A stretch of 64,000 nucleotides of DNA from Clostridiales bacterium (GTDB lineage: Bacteria; Bacillota; Clostridia; Saccharofermentanales; Saccharofermentanaceae), in assembly GCA_017427465.1 (NCBI GenBank), contig JAFRST010000062.1, forward strand, positions 93,684 through 157,683. Reading direction: 5' to 3'. This document shows, in pieces, positions 15,945 to 25,245 of this stretch. How positions within the stretch are numbered: position 1 is the stretch's first letter; each line of letters opens with the position of its first letter. The notes under the pieces were generated by a model. That model saw nothing but the letters and a program-made list of their open reading frames with translations, searched no databases and was not told the DNA's origin. The position numbers were made by a program, and so were the translations under genes.

Positions 15945-16759
15945 TTAAGGACCTCGTTCATGCTGCCGGTGCGGTAACCAATAAGATCTAATGTCACATA
16001 TTTGAAGCCCAGGCGCTTCAGTTCAGCCGTTATTTTTTCGCGCACGGGGTCTGAAGCCAGCGAGGAAATATCCGGTGCGCCGACTTCGATCCTTGCTATG
16101 TCGCCATGAACTCTTACGCGGATGCCTCTATAACCCATGTCTCTTATGAACTTCTCGGCATTGGCGACGCGGATCAGACCTTCGGTCGTTATCTTCTCGC
16201 CATACGCAAATCTTGATGCCAGGCATGCGGCAGCGGGTTTGTCCCATGTCGGAAGTCCGGCCTCTTTGGAAAGCATGCGGATATCGTTTTTGGTAAGCCC
16301 TGATTCTTTAAGGGGACTTACTATTCCAAGCTCTTTCATTGCGCGCATACCGGGCCTGTAATCGCCTGTATCATCGACGTTGCTGCCGTCGGCAACTTCA
16401 GTGATCCCGTATTCTGCGGCAACCTTTTTGATCGCGTCGAAATCCATTTTCTTGCAGTAGTAGCATCTGTCGGGCGGGTTGTTTTCGAACTGTTCAGAAT
16501 CGAAAACATCACACTCGATAACTGCCTGCTTTACGCCGATACTCTTGCAGAATTCCACTGTCCATTCGAAATCTTCGTTGATCAGGACCTGCGACCTTAT
16601 CGTGACTGCAAGAACGTTGTCGCCAAGAACTTCGTGTGCCTTGTATACGAGGTATGTCGAATCTACGCCGCCAGAAAAAGCGACCGCCAGTTTCCCGGCG
16701 GCCTTGATGCGCTCGATCAGAGCGTTTTCTTTGTTTCTGATGTCAGATGTTATTTCCAT
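15941..16759 (-). CDS. larE: Nickel-pincer cofactor sulfur insertase LarE, three-cysteine type
   Basis: LarE activates the two carboxylates with ATP and replaces oxygen by sulfur. The 272-residue protein has the PP-loop S-G-G-V-D-S at residues 29-34. It carries Cys99 and Cys102 (C-Y-Y-C) and Cys179 in A-A-A-C-L-A-S-R, the position of the cysteine that the L. plantarum enzyme sacrifices. Three cysteines at these places match the LarE branch reported to hold a [4Fe-4S] cluster and to work catalytically. It is co-transcribed with larB (4-bp overlap) and lies three bases after the small membrane gene upstream. Confidence 0.92.
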   Translation of the reverse strand: MEITSDIRNKENALIERIKAAGKLAVAFSGGVDSTYLVYKAHEVLGDNVLAVTIRSQVLINEDFEWTVEFCKSIGVKQAVIECDVFDSEQFENNPPDRCYYCKKMDFDAIKKVAAEYGITEVADGSNVDDTGDYRPGMRAMKELGIVSPLKESGLTKNDIRMLSKEAGLPTWDKPAAACLASRFAYGEKITTEGLIRVANAEKFIRDMGYRGIRVRVHGDIARIEVGAPDISSLASDPVREKITAELKRLGFKYVTLDLIGYRTGSMNEVLK

Positions 16760-16762
16760 GTT

Positions 16763-17065
16763 TTACTTGGCGAGCATTGCCTTGATCTTGCCCTCGGGAT
16801 CCTTAACGAGAAGGATAACGAACCAGATAACGAGGCCCAGAGCTACTACGGACAAGCCGAGATAAGCGTCATTGATCATGTCGGCAGGAGCCTGCTCGAA
16901 AAACTCTGCACCCAGTTCGATATACTCAACAACGGAATCAACGAGCCACATAAGGCTTGCACCCCAGTACATGAGAGCCAGTGTGCCGAGCTTTCTGTCA
17001 GTCTTGGAGTTATACCAGAAGATCGATGTGATAACAGCTGCGAAAACAGTAATAAGTAATGTCAT
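16763..17065 (-). CDS. Small membrane protein in the lar operon (100 aa)
   Basis: Two strongly hydrophobic segments (about residues 2-17 and 70-90) and a moderately hydrophobic middle one (about 28-46). The start at 17065 is chosen because AAGGGGA lies in front of it; the longer frame from 17134 runs into the previous gene. It ends three bases before larE and begins 13 bases after the other small membrane gene, so both are in the lar transcript. I do not recognise the family. A role in nickel or substrate transport for the cofactor pathway is possible but is only inferred from position. Confidence 0.7.
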   Translation of the reverse strand: MTLLITVFAAVITSIFWYNSKTDRKLGTLALMYWGASLMWLVDSVVEYIELGAEFFEQAPADMINDAYLGLSVVALGLVIWFVILLVKDPEGKIKAMLAK

Positions 17066-17078
17066 ATGAGAATTCCCC

Positions 17079-17438
17079 TTATGCCTTTGCTTTAGCTGTT
17101 TTAGGCTCTTTCTTCCTAGATACAGCCTGTGCAACCAATACCATAACGACCCATGCCAACGTTACAAGAACAGCCATGGCGACTCCGCTTGTAAACATCT
17201 CATGGAGCATCTCCTGAGCGTCAGCAACATTGGAAGCTGCAGTAAGGAAAGGGAACCACGGTGTAACTTCGCCGTGCCATACGTGCTCAAAAGCAAGGAG
17301 TGCGGAACCGCCCCAGAGCATGGTATTGAGCCATCCCATCTTCTTGATGAAGATGTTGTCAGAACCCTTCTTGTCTGCAGCTTTCTTGATTACTGTAGTA
17401 ACGATCGCTTCTGTTGTGGGTACTAAAAAACATGCCAT
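17079..17438 (-). CDS. Small membrane protein in the lar operon (119 aa)
   Basis: Three hydrophobic stretches (about residues 37-50, 58-70 and 83-105), a charged N-terminal loop rich in Lys, and a Lys/Ala tail. Histidines stand near the membrane in E-H-V-W-H-G-E and L-H-E-M, which could bind metal. GGAGAG lies before the ATG. It is the first gene after the DtxR-type regulator and is paired with the 100-residue membrane gene. Not similar to any nickel transporter family I know (NikMNQO, CbiMNQO, NiCoT, LarMNQO). Confidence 0.7.
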   Translation of the reverse strand: MACFLVPTTEAIVTTVIKKAADKKGSDNIFIKKMGWLNTMLWGGSALLAFEHVWHGEVTPWFPFLTAASNVADAQEMLHEMFTSGVAMAVLVTLAWVVMVLVAQAVSRKKEPKTAKAKA

Positions 17439-17525
17439 AGGTGTTCTCTCCTTCTCTATTATGAATTCAATAAAATCATTCTATCAGAGCAAAATGACAG
17501 GTATATATCAGTTAGGTTTAGAAAA

Positions 17526-17930
17526 TTACTTCTTTTTTGTCTTATTCGCCTTGCTGAATTTATCGATGTGATTGCAGATAGCATCGAAAGTCTCATCGCT
17601 GATATCGTGTTCGATCTTGCATGCGTCATCCTCTGCGACCTGTGGATCGACACCTAAGGCAGTAAAGAAATCAGTAAGCTTCTTGTGGCGGGTATAGATC
17701 TTGTCTGCGATCTCCATGCCTTTTTCTGTCAGCGTGATAAAGCCGGAGCGGTTCATCTCGATATAGTTCTCTTCGCGCAGGCGCTTCATGGCATTGCTTA
17801 CGGAAGGCTTTGTAACACCGAGGTGTTCTGCAATATCGACAGAGCGGATGTAACCGTTCTTTTCCTTAAGGACGATCATTGATTCAAGATAATCTTCAGC
17901 GGATTTGCCGACGTCATTACCGTTTCTCAT
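17526..17930 (-). CDS. DtxR/MntR-family metal-dependent regulator
   Basis: A 134-residue protein with an N-terminal winged helix (A-E-D-Y-L-E-S-M near the start; recognition region T-K-P-S-V-S-N-A-M-K-R-L) and the H-D-I-S-D-E-T-F segment of the metal-binding dimer domain seen in MntR. The SH3-like third domain of DtxR itself is absent, as in MntR. In this family Mn2+ or Fe2+ (rarely Ni2+) is the co-repressor. Being directly upstream of, and codirectional with, the lar genes suggests it controls them. A likely operator is at 17964-17989. The C-terminal tail is Lys-rich. Confidence 0.88.
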   Translation of the reverse strand: MRNGNDVGKSAEDYLESMIVLKEKNGYIRSVDIAEHLGVTKPSVSNAMKRLREENYIEMNRSGFITLTEKGMEIADKIYTRHKKLTDFFTALGVDPQVAEDDACKIEHDISDETFDAICNHIDKFSKANKTKKK

Positions 17931-17963
17931 ACTGTCACCTCGTGCTTATAATCATGTACTCTT

Positions 17964-17989
17964 GTTAATTCTGACAAACTCGAATTAAC
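17964..17989. promoter_or_regulatory. Palindromic operator candidate for the DtxR-type regulator
   Basis: GTTAATTC and GAATTAAC, exact inverted arms of 8 bp separated by 10 bp, lie 34 bases before the regulator start. The length of 26 bp fits a site for one or two DtxR-type dimers. It is not the standard MntR box. Confidence 0.5.
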
Positions 17990-18119
17990 ACAAAGTAATT
18001 CTATCACATATTATTAAAGATTTGCTTAATAAAAGAAGGTTGTGTGACATGATGGTCCCGCCGGTCTGGTATCATAGATATGGTGATGACGTCATTTTCG
18101 CAAAGGCAGAAGAGGACCT

Positions 18120-18956
18120 ATGGAACACATTGATAACAAGGTAATGGACGAAGAGCGCGCCTTATACGGCAGCTCAGGCATATTGGTCACGAATTGCCGT
18201 TTTGACGGCCCGGCTGACGGCGAGAGCGCCCTTAAGGAGTGCTCTGACGTAACGGTCGAAGACTCGTATTTTAATCTCAGATACCCCCTCTGGCATGTGC
18301 ACGGCCTTACCGTCGAATCTTCAGAGATGACTGACAAATGCCGCGCCGCATTGTGGTATTCGGATAACATCAGGATCAGGAATTCCCGGCTTCACGGGAT
18401 AAAGGCACTGAGGGAATGCCGCGATGCGCTTATTGAATCATCAGACATCATCTCGCCTGAATTCGGGTGGTCCGTTACCAATCTGATCTTAAGGGATGTC
18501 ACCTGCGAATCAGAGTATTTCCTCATGAGGTCTTCCAAGGTCGTTCTTGAGAACGTATCCCTTACCGGAAAGTATTCCTTCCAGTATGTAACGGATTGTG
18601 AGGTAAAAGATTCCAAATTAAATACAAAGGATGCTTTCTGGCACGCCAGAAATGTCACCGTCAGGGATTCTGTCGTAAATGGTGAATACTTAGGGTGGTA
18701 CTCCGAGAATCTCACGTTTATCAACTGCACGATAAAAGGAACACAGCCTCTTTGCTACTGCAAGAACTTAAAGCTCATAAACTGCAGGATGGAAGGGTGT
18801 GACCTGGCTTTCGAGAGGTCCGACGTGGAAGCTGACATAACAACGCCTGTGATAAGCATCAAGAATCCGCTGTCGGGACGCATAACAGTGCCTTCGGCAG
18901 GCAAGATCATAAGGGATATCCCTCAGGCTCTTGGCGAAGTGATCGTCAGGGATTAA
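18120..18956 (+). CDS. DUF3737 family protein, right-handed beta-helix
   Basis: The 278-residue protein is a string of about 20-residue turns with repeating N-x-x-I/V-x-x-S/C units, typical of a right-handed parallel beta-helix, and with the many W-Y-S/W-H-x-x-N repeats that mark DUF3737. No signal peptide is present, so it is probably cytoplasmic. The function of DUF3737 is unknown. AGAGGA precedes the ATG. Its 3' end overlaps the 3' end of the convergent mscS-type gene by four bases. Confidence 0.85.
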   Translation: MEHIDNKVMDEERALYGSSGILVTNCRFDGPADGESALKECSDVTVEDSYFNLRYPLWHVHGLTVESSEMTDKCRAALWYSDNIRIRNSRLHGIKALRECRDALIESSDIISPEFGWSVTNLILRDVTCESEYFLMRSSKVVLENVSLTGKYSFQYVTDCEVKDSKLNTKDAFWHARNVTVRDSVVNGEYLGWYSENLTFINCTIKGTQPLCYCKNLKLINCRMEGCDLAFERSDVEADITTPVISIKNPLSGRITVPSAGKIIRDIPQALGEVIVRD

Positions 18957-19810
18957 CCTTTGTCCTTCATGACAACATTTACGTAGTTAAACGGGATCTC
19001 GATTCCTGCTTCTGCGAATGCATCGTTGACGCGCGTATTGATATCGCTCTTAGCTGCAAGACCTGAGGTGCTCTGCTTATAGTAAATGATCATCGAGAGC
19101 ACGAGGCTGCTGTCGGCAAATGATTCAAAGAATACCGGACCATAATCGTCGTCTTTACCTGCCGGAACGGTTAATTCGGATGCAATGACCACATTCCTGA
19201 TCACTTCAGAAGCTTTTTCAATATCGGTTCCGTAAGCGACATAAAAAGACATCTTGGTTGACTTGAGCTTCTTAAAGCTCGTATCTTTGATTATAAGAGC
19301 ATTTATCTTACTGTTCGGAACAACGATATCCACTGTGCCCAGACCCTTAAGGACAACGTGCCTTGACGTAATATCCGCAACAACACCGGCTGTACCGTTC
19401 TCCAGTTCGATCCAGTCACCGATCTCAAACGGTTTGTTAAGCGCGATCGCGATACCGCTGAAGAAGTCCCCCAGTACAGGCTGTGCCGCAAGACCAAAAA
19501 CAGCACCGGCAATAGCGGTTCCCTGGAAAAGGACCTTGCCGATATCGGTGGTAGCAGAAGAGCTTACAAGGACCCAGATAGCGGCAATGAGGATGATCGC
19601 CGTCCTGATTATGTTCTGGGTAAAGTGTATCGTGAGATTATTCTTCTCCTTAAGCTTTCTCTTGACGAATCTGTTGTAGATCAAGAGAACTATGGTCGTG
19701 ACTACGAACGCGATCAGGGTATAGATCAGTAGTTCAACGATACGTCCCAGTCTGGTCGAAGTATCGAATAGTGATTTTATGTCGATATCAGGAAAAGATA
19801 ATCCTACCAT
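18953..19810 (-). CDS. Small-conductance mechanosensitive channel, MscS type
   Basis: 285 residues: three membrane helices in the first half, the third being the Gly/Ala-rich pore helix (A-G-A-V-F-G-L-A-A-Q), then the beta domain with G-D-W-I-E-L-E-N-G-T-A-G-V-V and the P-N-S-K-I-N motif, and a short alpha/beta C-terminus. This is the standard MscS plan; the channel opens under membrane tension to release solutes in hypo-osmotic shock. It is 15 bases downstream of the gene for the large membrane protein at 19826-21391. Confidence 0.92.
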   Translation of the reverse strand: MVGLSFPDIDIKSLFDTSTRLGRIVELLIYTLIAFVVTTIVLLIYNRFVKRKLKEKNNLTIHFTQNIIRTAIILIAAIWVLVSSSATTDIGKVLFQGTAIAGAVFGLAAQPVLGDFFSGIAIALNKPFEIGDWIELENGTAGVVADITSRHVVLKGLGTVDIVVPNSKINALIIKDTSFKKLKSTKMSFYVAYGTDIEKASEVIRNVVIASELTVPAGKDDDYGPVFFESFADSSLVLSMIIYYKQSTSGLAAKSDINTRVNDAFAEAGIEIPFNYVNVVMKDKG

Positions 19811-19825
19811 GTCATGACCCCTTGC

Positions 19826-21391
19826 TTAACTGATTTTATGGTATAGAGTATACGCCTCGTTGGCAAACTCTGCCTCATAATTCTCGTTTATGGCATCGAA
19901 AACCTCATCCGAAAGAGGCTTTTCTTCATTAGTCGTTACGATCCAATCAGAGCCGTTATTCCTTATCCATGCTGCGATCTCAGACTCGAGCTCAGGCATA
20001 AGCTCCAGATAGTTCAAATGCCAGTCCATGTATTTGTAAGAAGGCATTATGCCCGTTACGCCATACCATCTGGACCAGTATTCATCGCCGAAACAGTATA
20101 CCGAGTCCTTCCCGGATTCGGGTATGTGCGAAGCAATCTCAAGGGCATCAGCATTTGACTCGCCCGTGAAGATATTGTCCTCTGCCCCGGGCATCGACTT
20201 GATCCAGTCAGGCACATCAGCCATAGTCTTGCCGGAAGATAAGAGCGAATGCGAGTAGAACGTGAACACGCCCTTTGCGGTGCTCCTTACGAACTGCACC
20301 GAGTTAAGCAGGAATACCAGGATCATGCATACGATGAACACATTATTCCTGCGCGCATTCTTGAAATTGATACTGTTCTTATATGCGATCGCCATGCCCA
20401 TGACAACGTGAGGTATCAGGAGCGTGAAATAATGCATATATGCGTTGCCCATCGTGACCGCAAGGAGCAGAAGTAATGCCGAGCTTACAGAAAGCAGCTT
20501 CATGTACCATTTCGTGCGGTAGACAAAGCATGCTATGACAGGCACTAACAATAGCAGGAGGAAGAGCTTAAACGTCGTAAACACATTTACGAATTTTTCC
20601 GCCATGCTGATCTCGGATGAATAAGTAACGCCAAAGACGAATACCTGTGAGAGCATCTCGCCGAGCATGTTATTGGCTGCGAAAAAGATTACCGGGATAC
20701 CGCATGCTGCTACGAATCCTCCTGCGAGCGCAGCAAGATTAACAAGAGCGTTTTTGATCTCTTTTTTGCTCAGCAAAAATATAAAAACAGTGAGCAATAC
20801 TGCGCCTATCGTTGCGGCATTCGTGATCCTTATAAAGCAGATATATCCGACCGCAAAGCCGTTATAAAGCGAGAACCAAACGGGATGCTTGTAATTCTTT
20901 GTGTCTTCGGAATCCTTGAAATACTTAAGGCAGAAATAAACGCTCAAAAGTATCGTCGGAAGACAGAATTCTTCGGTAAGATTGCCGCCCTCAAAAGTGA
21001 CTGCCGCGATGAGGAACATGGGCAGGAAGCATAAGATCCTGTGAAGCCAGAAAAGCTTTCTCGAGAACATATCGGACATCTTGGAAACTATGTAAAGGCA
21101 TGCCGATAAATTGATGCACTGTATGATGAATGCACCTGTACGGCCGATGCAGATCTTCTGTCCGATGAACTCAAGGAAGAACAGATACGGGCCCTTCATG
21201 TCGAAGAAATCCCTGTACGGCAGAAGGCCTTTGCCCATGCCCTGTCCGACGATGATGAAGAACGCGGAATCGGTTCCCCACCTGCCGCTTAAAAGCGGAG
21301 TCGTCGTCGTCGAATAGACCGCAGCAAATAACGTTGCGAGCACAAGACATATCAGATAAAGCTTTATGTTTTTAGCAGCTTTGGATCGCAA
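19826..21391 (-). CDS. Polytopic membrane protein, GT-C glycosyltransferase-like
   Basis: 521 residues with about a dozen hydrophobic segments. The loop after the first helix holds G-T-D-S-A-F-F and, further on, P-Y-R-D-F-F-D-M-K-G-P, the acidic-loop signature of GT-C type membrane glycosyltransferases that use lipid-linked sugars. The C-terminal 100 residues are soluble and outside. The acceptor is unknown; wall or lipid glycosylation is the general expectation. It is followed by the MscS-type gene and preceded, 17 bases away, by the beta-propeller gene, so the three may form one unit. Confidence 0.75.
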   Translation of the reverse strand: MRSKAAKNIKLYLICLVLATLFAAVYSTTTTPLLSGRWGTDSAFFIIVGQGMGKGLLPYRDFFDMKGPYLFFLEFIGQKICIGRTGAFIIQCINLSACLYIVSKMSDMFSRKLFWLHRILCFLPMFLIAAVTFEGGNLTEEFCLPTILLSVYFCLKYFKDSEDTKNYKHPVWFSLYNGFAVGYICFIRITNAATIGAVLLTVFIFLLSKKEIKNALVNLAALAGGFVAACGIPVIFFAANNMLGEMLSQVFVFGVTYSSEISMAEKFVNVFTTFKLFLLLLLVPVIACFVYRTKWYMKLLSVSSALLLLLAVTMGNAYMHYFTLLIPHVVMGMAIAYKNSINFKNARRNNVFIVCMILVFLLNSVQFVRSTAKGVFTFYSHSLLSSGKTMADVPDWIKSMPGAEDNIFTGESNADALEIASHIPESGKDSVYCFGDEYWSRWYGVTGIMPSYKYMDWHLNYLELMPELESEIAAWIRNNGSDWIVTTNEEKPLSDEVFDAINENYEAEFANEAYTLYHKIS

Positions 21392-21408
21392 TTTTCCGCT
21401 CCTTGGAA

Positions 21409-22467
21409 TCAGATGAGTTTATCGACATCGGTAGCGTAGCATGTTCTGCCGCCTGTGAAGTTGCCGAAAATATATTTAGCCGACGCTGATTCGCACATGA
21501 TAAGGAGCTTGCCGTCCTTAAAGATGATCTCCTCTGCCATCGGCGGGGCATCGAATGAGGATACCAAGGTGGAAGAATCGAGCGCATATACAGGTAAAAG
21601 AATATCCGGTTCAGCCACACCCGAATGTATAAACCCTACAAAACCCACAGATTCACTGCCGGAAACATCATAGCAGCAGATCGTGGACTTTGCTGTACCG
21701 TAGGACTGGGATACCCAGATCTTGCCGTCATGAACGGCTATGCCCTGCACAAGGCCCGGGAGAGAATATATCTCAGTAGGATTGCGCTCGACACCGCAGA
21801 CGGAAGTATCACTGTCACCCAGAGGATATGCGACTGCAAATGCATGGTTCTCATCACCCGCGGGAGTCGTGATCCAATGCGATTTGTCAGTTACATAATT
21901 CGGCACTCTGTAGAATTCCGCAACGATCAAGCGGTCTTCCGTAAAGGTCAGGCAGGCGACGTTGACATGTCCGCCCGGGTAATTTGTTTGGAACTTATCT
22001 ATCATCCTGACTGTCTCGCCGTTGCCTGCAGACAGAACATCTTCCAGGTTATAGATGTAGATGCTCGAATCCTCGTCACCTGCAACAAAAAGATAATCAT
22101 CGTGTACCGCAAGACCGCCTGCATGAGGAGAAAGACCATTGCCCAGGCCGTCACCTAAGATGACATAGCCCTCTGTCTTTCCCGTTCTGCTGTTGACCTT
22201 GTAAACACGCGAAGGTGTGCCGTCCTTCTGGTAACCTCCGACAAGGTAGACATCCCTGCCGTCAACATATTCGAGGCCCTGGGGGATCATGTTCTGGGAA
22301 AGTCCCGGGATGGTAAAAGCCTTCTCGGATGCCTTGTAATAAGCACTTACCGGGAGTCTGAAATAGAGCCTTGCGCCTACCACCACAAGAACAGCCAGGA
22401 CCACTATAACGATCAGCAATCCCTTGAGGAACTTCTTTAACTTTGAACGTGATTTGTAATTACCCAT
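21409..22467 (-). CDS. Membrane-anchored beta-propeller protein
   Basis: 352 residues with one N-terminal membrane helix (about 12-32) and a large outer domain made of repeated beta blades (Y-V-D-G-R-D-V-Y-L-V-G-G, A-V-H-D-D-Y-L-F-V-A-G-D, A-V-H-D-G-K-I-W-V-S). The pattern matches YncE/NHL-like propellers that present a ligand face outside the cell. No enzyme motif is seen. It lies between the Mg2+ ATPase gene and the GT-C-like gene on the same strand. Confidence 0.75.
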   Translation of the reverse strand: MGNYKSRSKLKKFLKGLLIVIVVLAVLVVVGARLYFRLPVSAYYKASEKAFTIPGLSQNMIPQGLEYVDGRDVYLVGGYQKDGTPSRVYKVNSRTGKTEGYVILGDGLGNGLSPHAGGLAVHDDYLFVAGDEDSSIYIYNLEDVLSAGNGETVRMIDKFQTNYPGGHVNVACLTFTEDRLIVAEFYRVPNYVTDKSHWITTPAGDENHAFAVAYPLGDSDTSVCGVERNPTEIYSLPGLVQGIAVHDGKIWVSQSYGTAKSTICCYDVSGSESVGFVGFIHSGVAEPDILLPVYALDSSTLVSSFDAPPMAEEIIFKDGKLLIMCESASAKYIFGNFTGGRTCYATDVDKLI

Positions 22468-22504
22468 GATTTGTTCTCCTTGGTGTTTTCGAGAGGTCCC
22501 GGTA

Positions 22505-25129
22505 TCAGAGCCAGTCCTTATGCCTCTTGATGTAGAGTGTCTTCAGGATCTGTGCGAAAAGCGTGTAAACGACCATCAGTCCTGCAAGCCATGCCATGTA
22601 GATGATGGGCATCGTCGGCAGGCCGAACAGTGCAGAGACACCTGTAAATCCGATGAGAAGTGTGACGGCGATGACAGCAAGCGTAGAGATCGTGAGCTGG
22701 ACGGATGCCCTGTCCTTGACGAACGGGAACATAGGCGTACGGATCGTATGGATAACCATCGTCTGCGATATAACGCCGAACATGAACCATCCGCACTGGA
22801 AGTAACCGGCCATTTCGACGTTGTCGTACTTAAATACGAACCACAGAACGAGGAAGCAGAGGACGTCTAAGACAGTACTCAGCAATCCGAAGATGATCAT
22901 GAAGCTCTTGATGCCGCTAAGATCCCACTTCTTAGGCTTCTCGATATACTTTGATTCGACGTGGTCGAAAGGCATGCCGAGCTGCGCGAAGTCGTTCAAG
23001 AGGTTCTGCACGAGGATGTGCAGAGGGAGCATCGGAAGGAACGGTAAGAAGATGCTCGCGATGAGTACCGAGAACATATTACCGAAGTTACCCGAGACGG
23101 ACATCTTGAGGTACTTGGACATGTTGGCAAACGTGCTTCTGCCTTCGACAACGCCCTCGTCAAGAACCATGAGATCCTTCTCGAGAAGGATGATGTCCGC
23201 AACTTCTTTCGCGATGTCTACGGCATTGTCAACCGAGATGCCGATATCAGCCTGCTTTAATGGCAAGCTGTCATTGATACCGTCACCCATGTATCCGATC
23301 GTGTGGCCGTTAGCCTGGAACATCTTAACAACGCGCTGCTTCTGATAAGGCGAGAGCTTGGAGAAGATATCGCACTTCTTGCAAGCTTCCTTAAGCTCTT
23401 CGTCAGTCATCTGCTCGATCTTAGCGCCGGTCAACGTCATCTCCGTGCTGATGCCGAGTCTGCCGCAGATGTTGATCGCAACACCTTCGGAGTCACCCGT
23501 AAGTACGACAGTACGTACGCCGTTCTTCTTCAGGGCAGCGATAGCCGTGCCTGCAGACTCCTTCGGAGGATCGAGGAATCCGACGAATCCGATGAGCACC
23601 ATGTCGCTCTCGTCCTGCACGCCGAATACATCGACGCCGTGAACGTTATTCTTCTGCGCTACCGCGATGACACGGATGCCCTCGAGGTTGTTCTCTTCGG
23701 CGATCTTTTTAGCGTTGGCCTTAAGCTCATCGCTGATATCCTTGACCTCGCCGTCGATCTCGATAAATGAGCAGATGGACAAGATCTCTTCTACGGCACC
23801 CTTTGTGATGAGCTGGCGCTTGCCGTTCTTATCCCTGAGCACGACGCTCATGCGTCGGCGCGAGAAATCGAACGGGATCTCGTCTTCCCTGATATAAGCT
23901 TCCTTGAGATAAGACAGGTCTTCCTTCTCGGCGCGGCTGATGATGGCCACGTCCATGAGGTTCTTAAGTCCTGTCTGGAAATAACTGTTAAGGAACGCAT
24001 GTCTTAATACGCGCTTGTCCTCGCGGCCGAGCACGTCCATATATTTCTCCAAGATGATCTCGTCCTGCGTAAGCGTACCGGTCTTGTCGGTACAGAAAAC
24101 GTCCATCTCGCCGAATGTCTGGATGGCGCCCAGACGCTTAACGATGGTCTTCTTGCGGGACATGTTGATAGCGCCCCTTGCAAGGGATGAGTTCATGATG
24201 ACGGGCAGCATCTCCGGCATTATACCGACTGCGATCGTGATGCCGAACATGAGGGACTCGAGCCAGTTGCCCATGCCCTTTGTGATGAAGTTCGCGATAA
24301 AGATGACAGGCACGGTGACCAGCATGAAACGGATCAGGAGCTTGCTGACAGAATCGAGATTCTTCTCGAACGCGCTCTTCTCCTCATAGGAGTTAAGGCT
24401 CTTGGCCATGCTTCCGAAGTAAGTGTCTCCGCCTGTCGTAAGGATGATGGCCTTTGCGCTGCCCGATACGATGTTGGATCCCATAAAGCCGATATTGGCA
24501 AGGTCGGTAACGCCGACGTTCTTCTCACTGGTCGTGAATTTCTCGACAGGGTTGCTCTCGCCCGTGAGCTGCGACTGGTCGATAAAGAGGTCCTTCGTCT
24601 CAATGAACCTTACGTCACCCGGGATCATGTCGCCTGAGGCGAGCTTAACGATATCGCCCGGAACGAGCTCTTCGATCTCCACCTCGATCTCAACGTCATT
24701 GCGGATGACATCGAGCTTGTTGATGATCATGTTCTGCAGCTTCTTGGCCGCGCTGTTGGACTTCTCTTCCTGTATAAATGAGATCGTTGCCGAGATGATG
24801 ATTACTGCAACGAGCATGATAAACGTAGCGAACGAAGGCTCTTCAGCCAATACCACGTCGGTAACGAATGTGATGGCCGCAACCACCAGAAGCACGATAT
24901 TGAAAGGATTGATTATTGCGTCTTTGATGCGTACGGCAAGCGATTTCTCCTTGCCGAAGTCAATGATGTTTCTGCCGTACTCTTCGAGCCTGTCAGAAGC
25001 CTGCACCGGATCAAGTCCGTATTCGTCTACTTCGTATTTCGCGAAAAGCCCCTTTTGATCCATCGCGCTGAGTTCAATGAGCTTTCCCTCAACTTCCTGA
25101 CGGCGGTCATCATTCTCTTTTCTTTTCAT
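22505..25129 (-). CDS. mgtA: MgtA-type Mg2+-importing P-type ATPase
   Basis: About 874 residues, the size of type IIIB P-ATPases. Motifs in order: actuator loop T-G-E-S near residue 190, phosphorylation site D-K-T-G-T-L-T, K-G-A in the nucleotide domain, G-D-G-I-N-D-S hinge, and a C-terminal block of membrane helices. The S-x-x-P-E-M-L-P-V region of helix 4 (I-M-P-E-M-L-P-V-I) is typical of MgtA. The family imports Mg2+ down its gradient under Mg2+ starvation. The frame opens at a GTG at 25135, but the ATG at 25129 has GGAG seven bases in front and is preferred. Promoter at 25160-25188 leaves a leader of only about 25 nt, too short for a riboswitch. Confidence 0.92.
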   Translation of the reverse strand: MKRKENDDRRQEVEGKLIELSAMDQKGLFAKYEVDEYGLDPVQASDRLEEYGRNIIDFGKEKSLAVRIKDAIINPFNIVLLVVAAITFVTDVVLAEEPSFATFIMLVAVIIISATISFIQEEKSNSAAKKLQNMIINKLDVIRNDVEIEVEIEELVPGDIVKLASGDMIPGDVRFIETKDLFIDQSQLTGESNPVEKFTTSEKNVGVTDLANIGFMGSNIVSGSAKAIILTTGGDTYFGSMAKSLNSYEEKSAFEKNLDSVSKLLIRFMLVTVPVIFIANFITKGMGNWLESLMFGITIAVGIMPEMLPVIMNSSLARGAINMSRKKTIVKRLGAIQTFGEMDVFCTDKTGTLTQDEIILEKYMDVLGREDKRVLRHAFLNSYFQTGLKNLMDVAIISRAEKEDLSYLKEAYIREDEIPFDFSRRRMSVVLRDKNGKRQLITKGAVEEILSICSFIEIDGEVKDISDELKANAKKIAEENNLEGIRVIAVAQKNNVHGVDVFGVQDESDMVLIGFVGFLDPPKESAGTAIAALKKNGVRTVVLTGDSEGVAINICGRLGISTEMTLTGAKIEQMTDEELKEACKKCDIFSKLSPYQKQRVVKMFQANGHTIGYMGDGINDSLPLKQADIGISVDNAVDIAKEVADIILLEKDLMVLDEGVVEGRSTFANMSKYLKMSVSGNFGNMFSVLIASIFLPFLPMLPLHILVQNLLNDFAQLGMPFDHVESKYIEKPKKWDLSGIKSFMIIFGLLSTVLDVLCFLVLWFVFKYDNVEMAGYFQCGWFMFGVISQTMVIHTIRTPMFPFVKDRASVQLTISTLAVIAVTLLIGFTGVSALFGLPTMPIIYMAWLAGLMVVYTLFAQILKTLYIKRHKDWL

Positions 25130-25159
25130 CTGCACTCTCCATCCAAAACATCACGCTTT

Positions 25160-25188
25160 ATTATACAAAAAATAGAAATGATTATCAG
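25160..25188 (-). promoter_or_regulatory. Promoter of mgtA
   Basis: On the minus strand CTGATA, 17 bases, TATAAT. The -10 is perfect and the -35 weak, as in an activator-dependent or repressible promoter. The tandem repeat at 25190-25209 lies directly upstream. Confidence 0.6.
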
Positions 25189-25189
25189 T

Positions 25190-25209
25190 ATAGGTGGCGA
25201 TAGGTGGCG
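25190..25209. repeat. Tandem 10-bp repeat just upstream of the mgtA promoter
   Basis: ATAGGTGGCG occurs twice in a row without gap, one helical turn apart, immediately upstream of the weak -35 box. That placement suits a pair of binding sites for an activator. The binding protein is unknown. Confidence 0.55.
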
Positions 25210-25245
25210 CGCGGGTGTGTAAGGGTTAAGGTGTGTGCGTATTTT

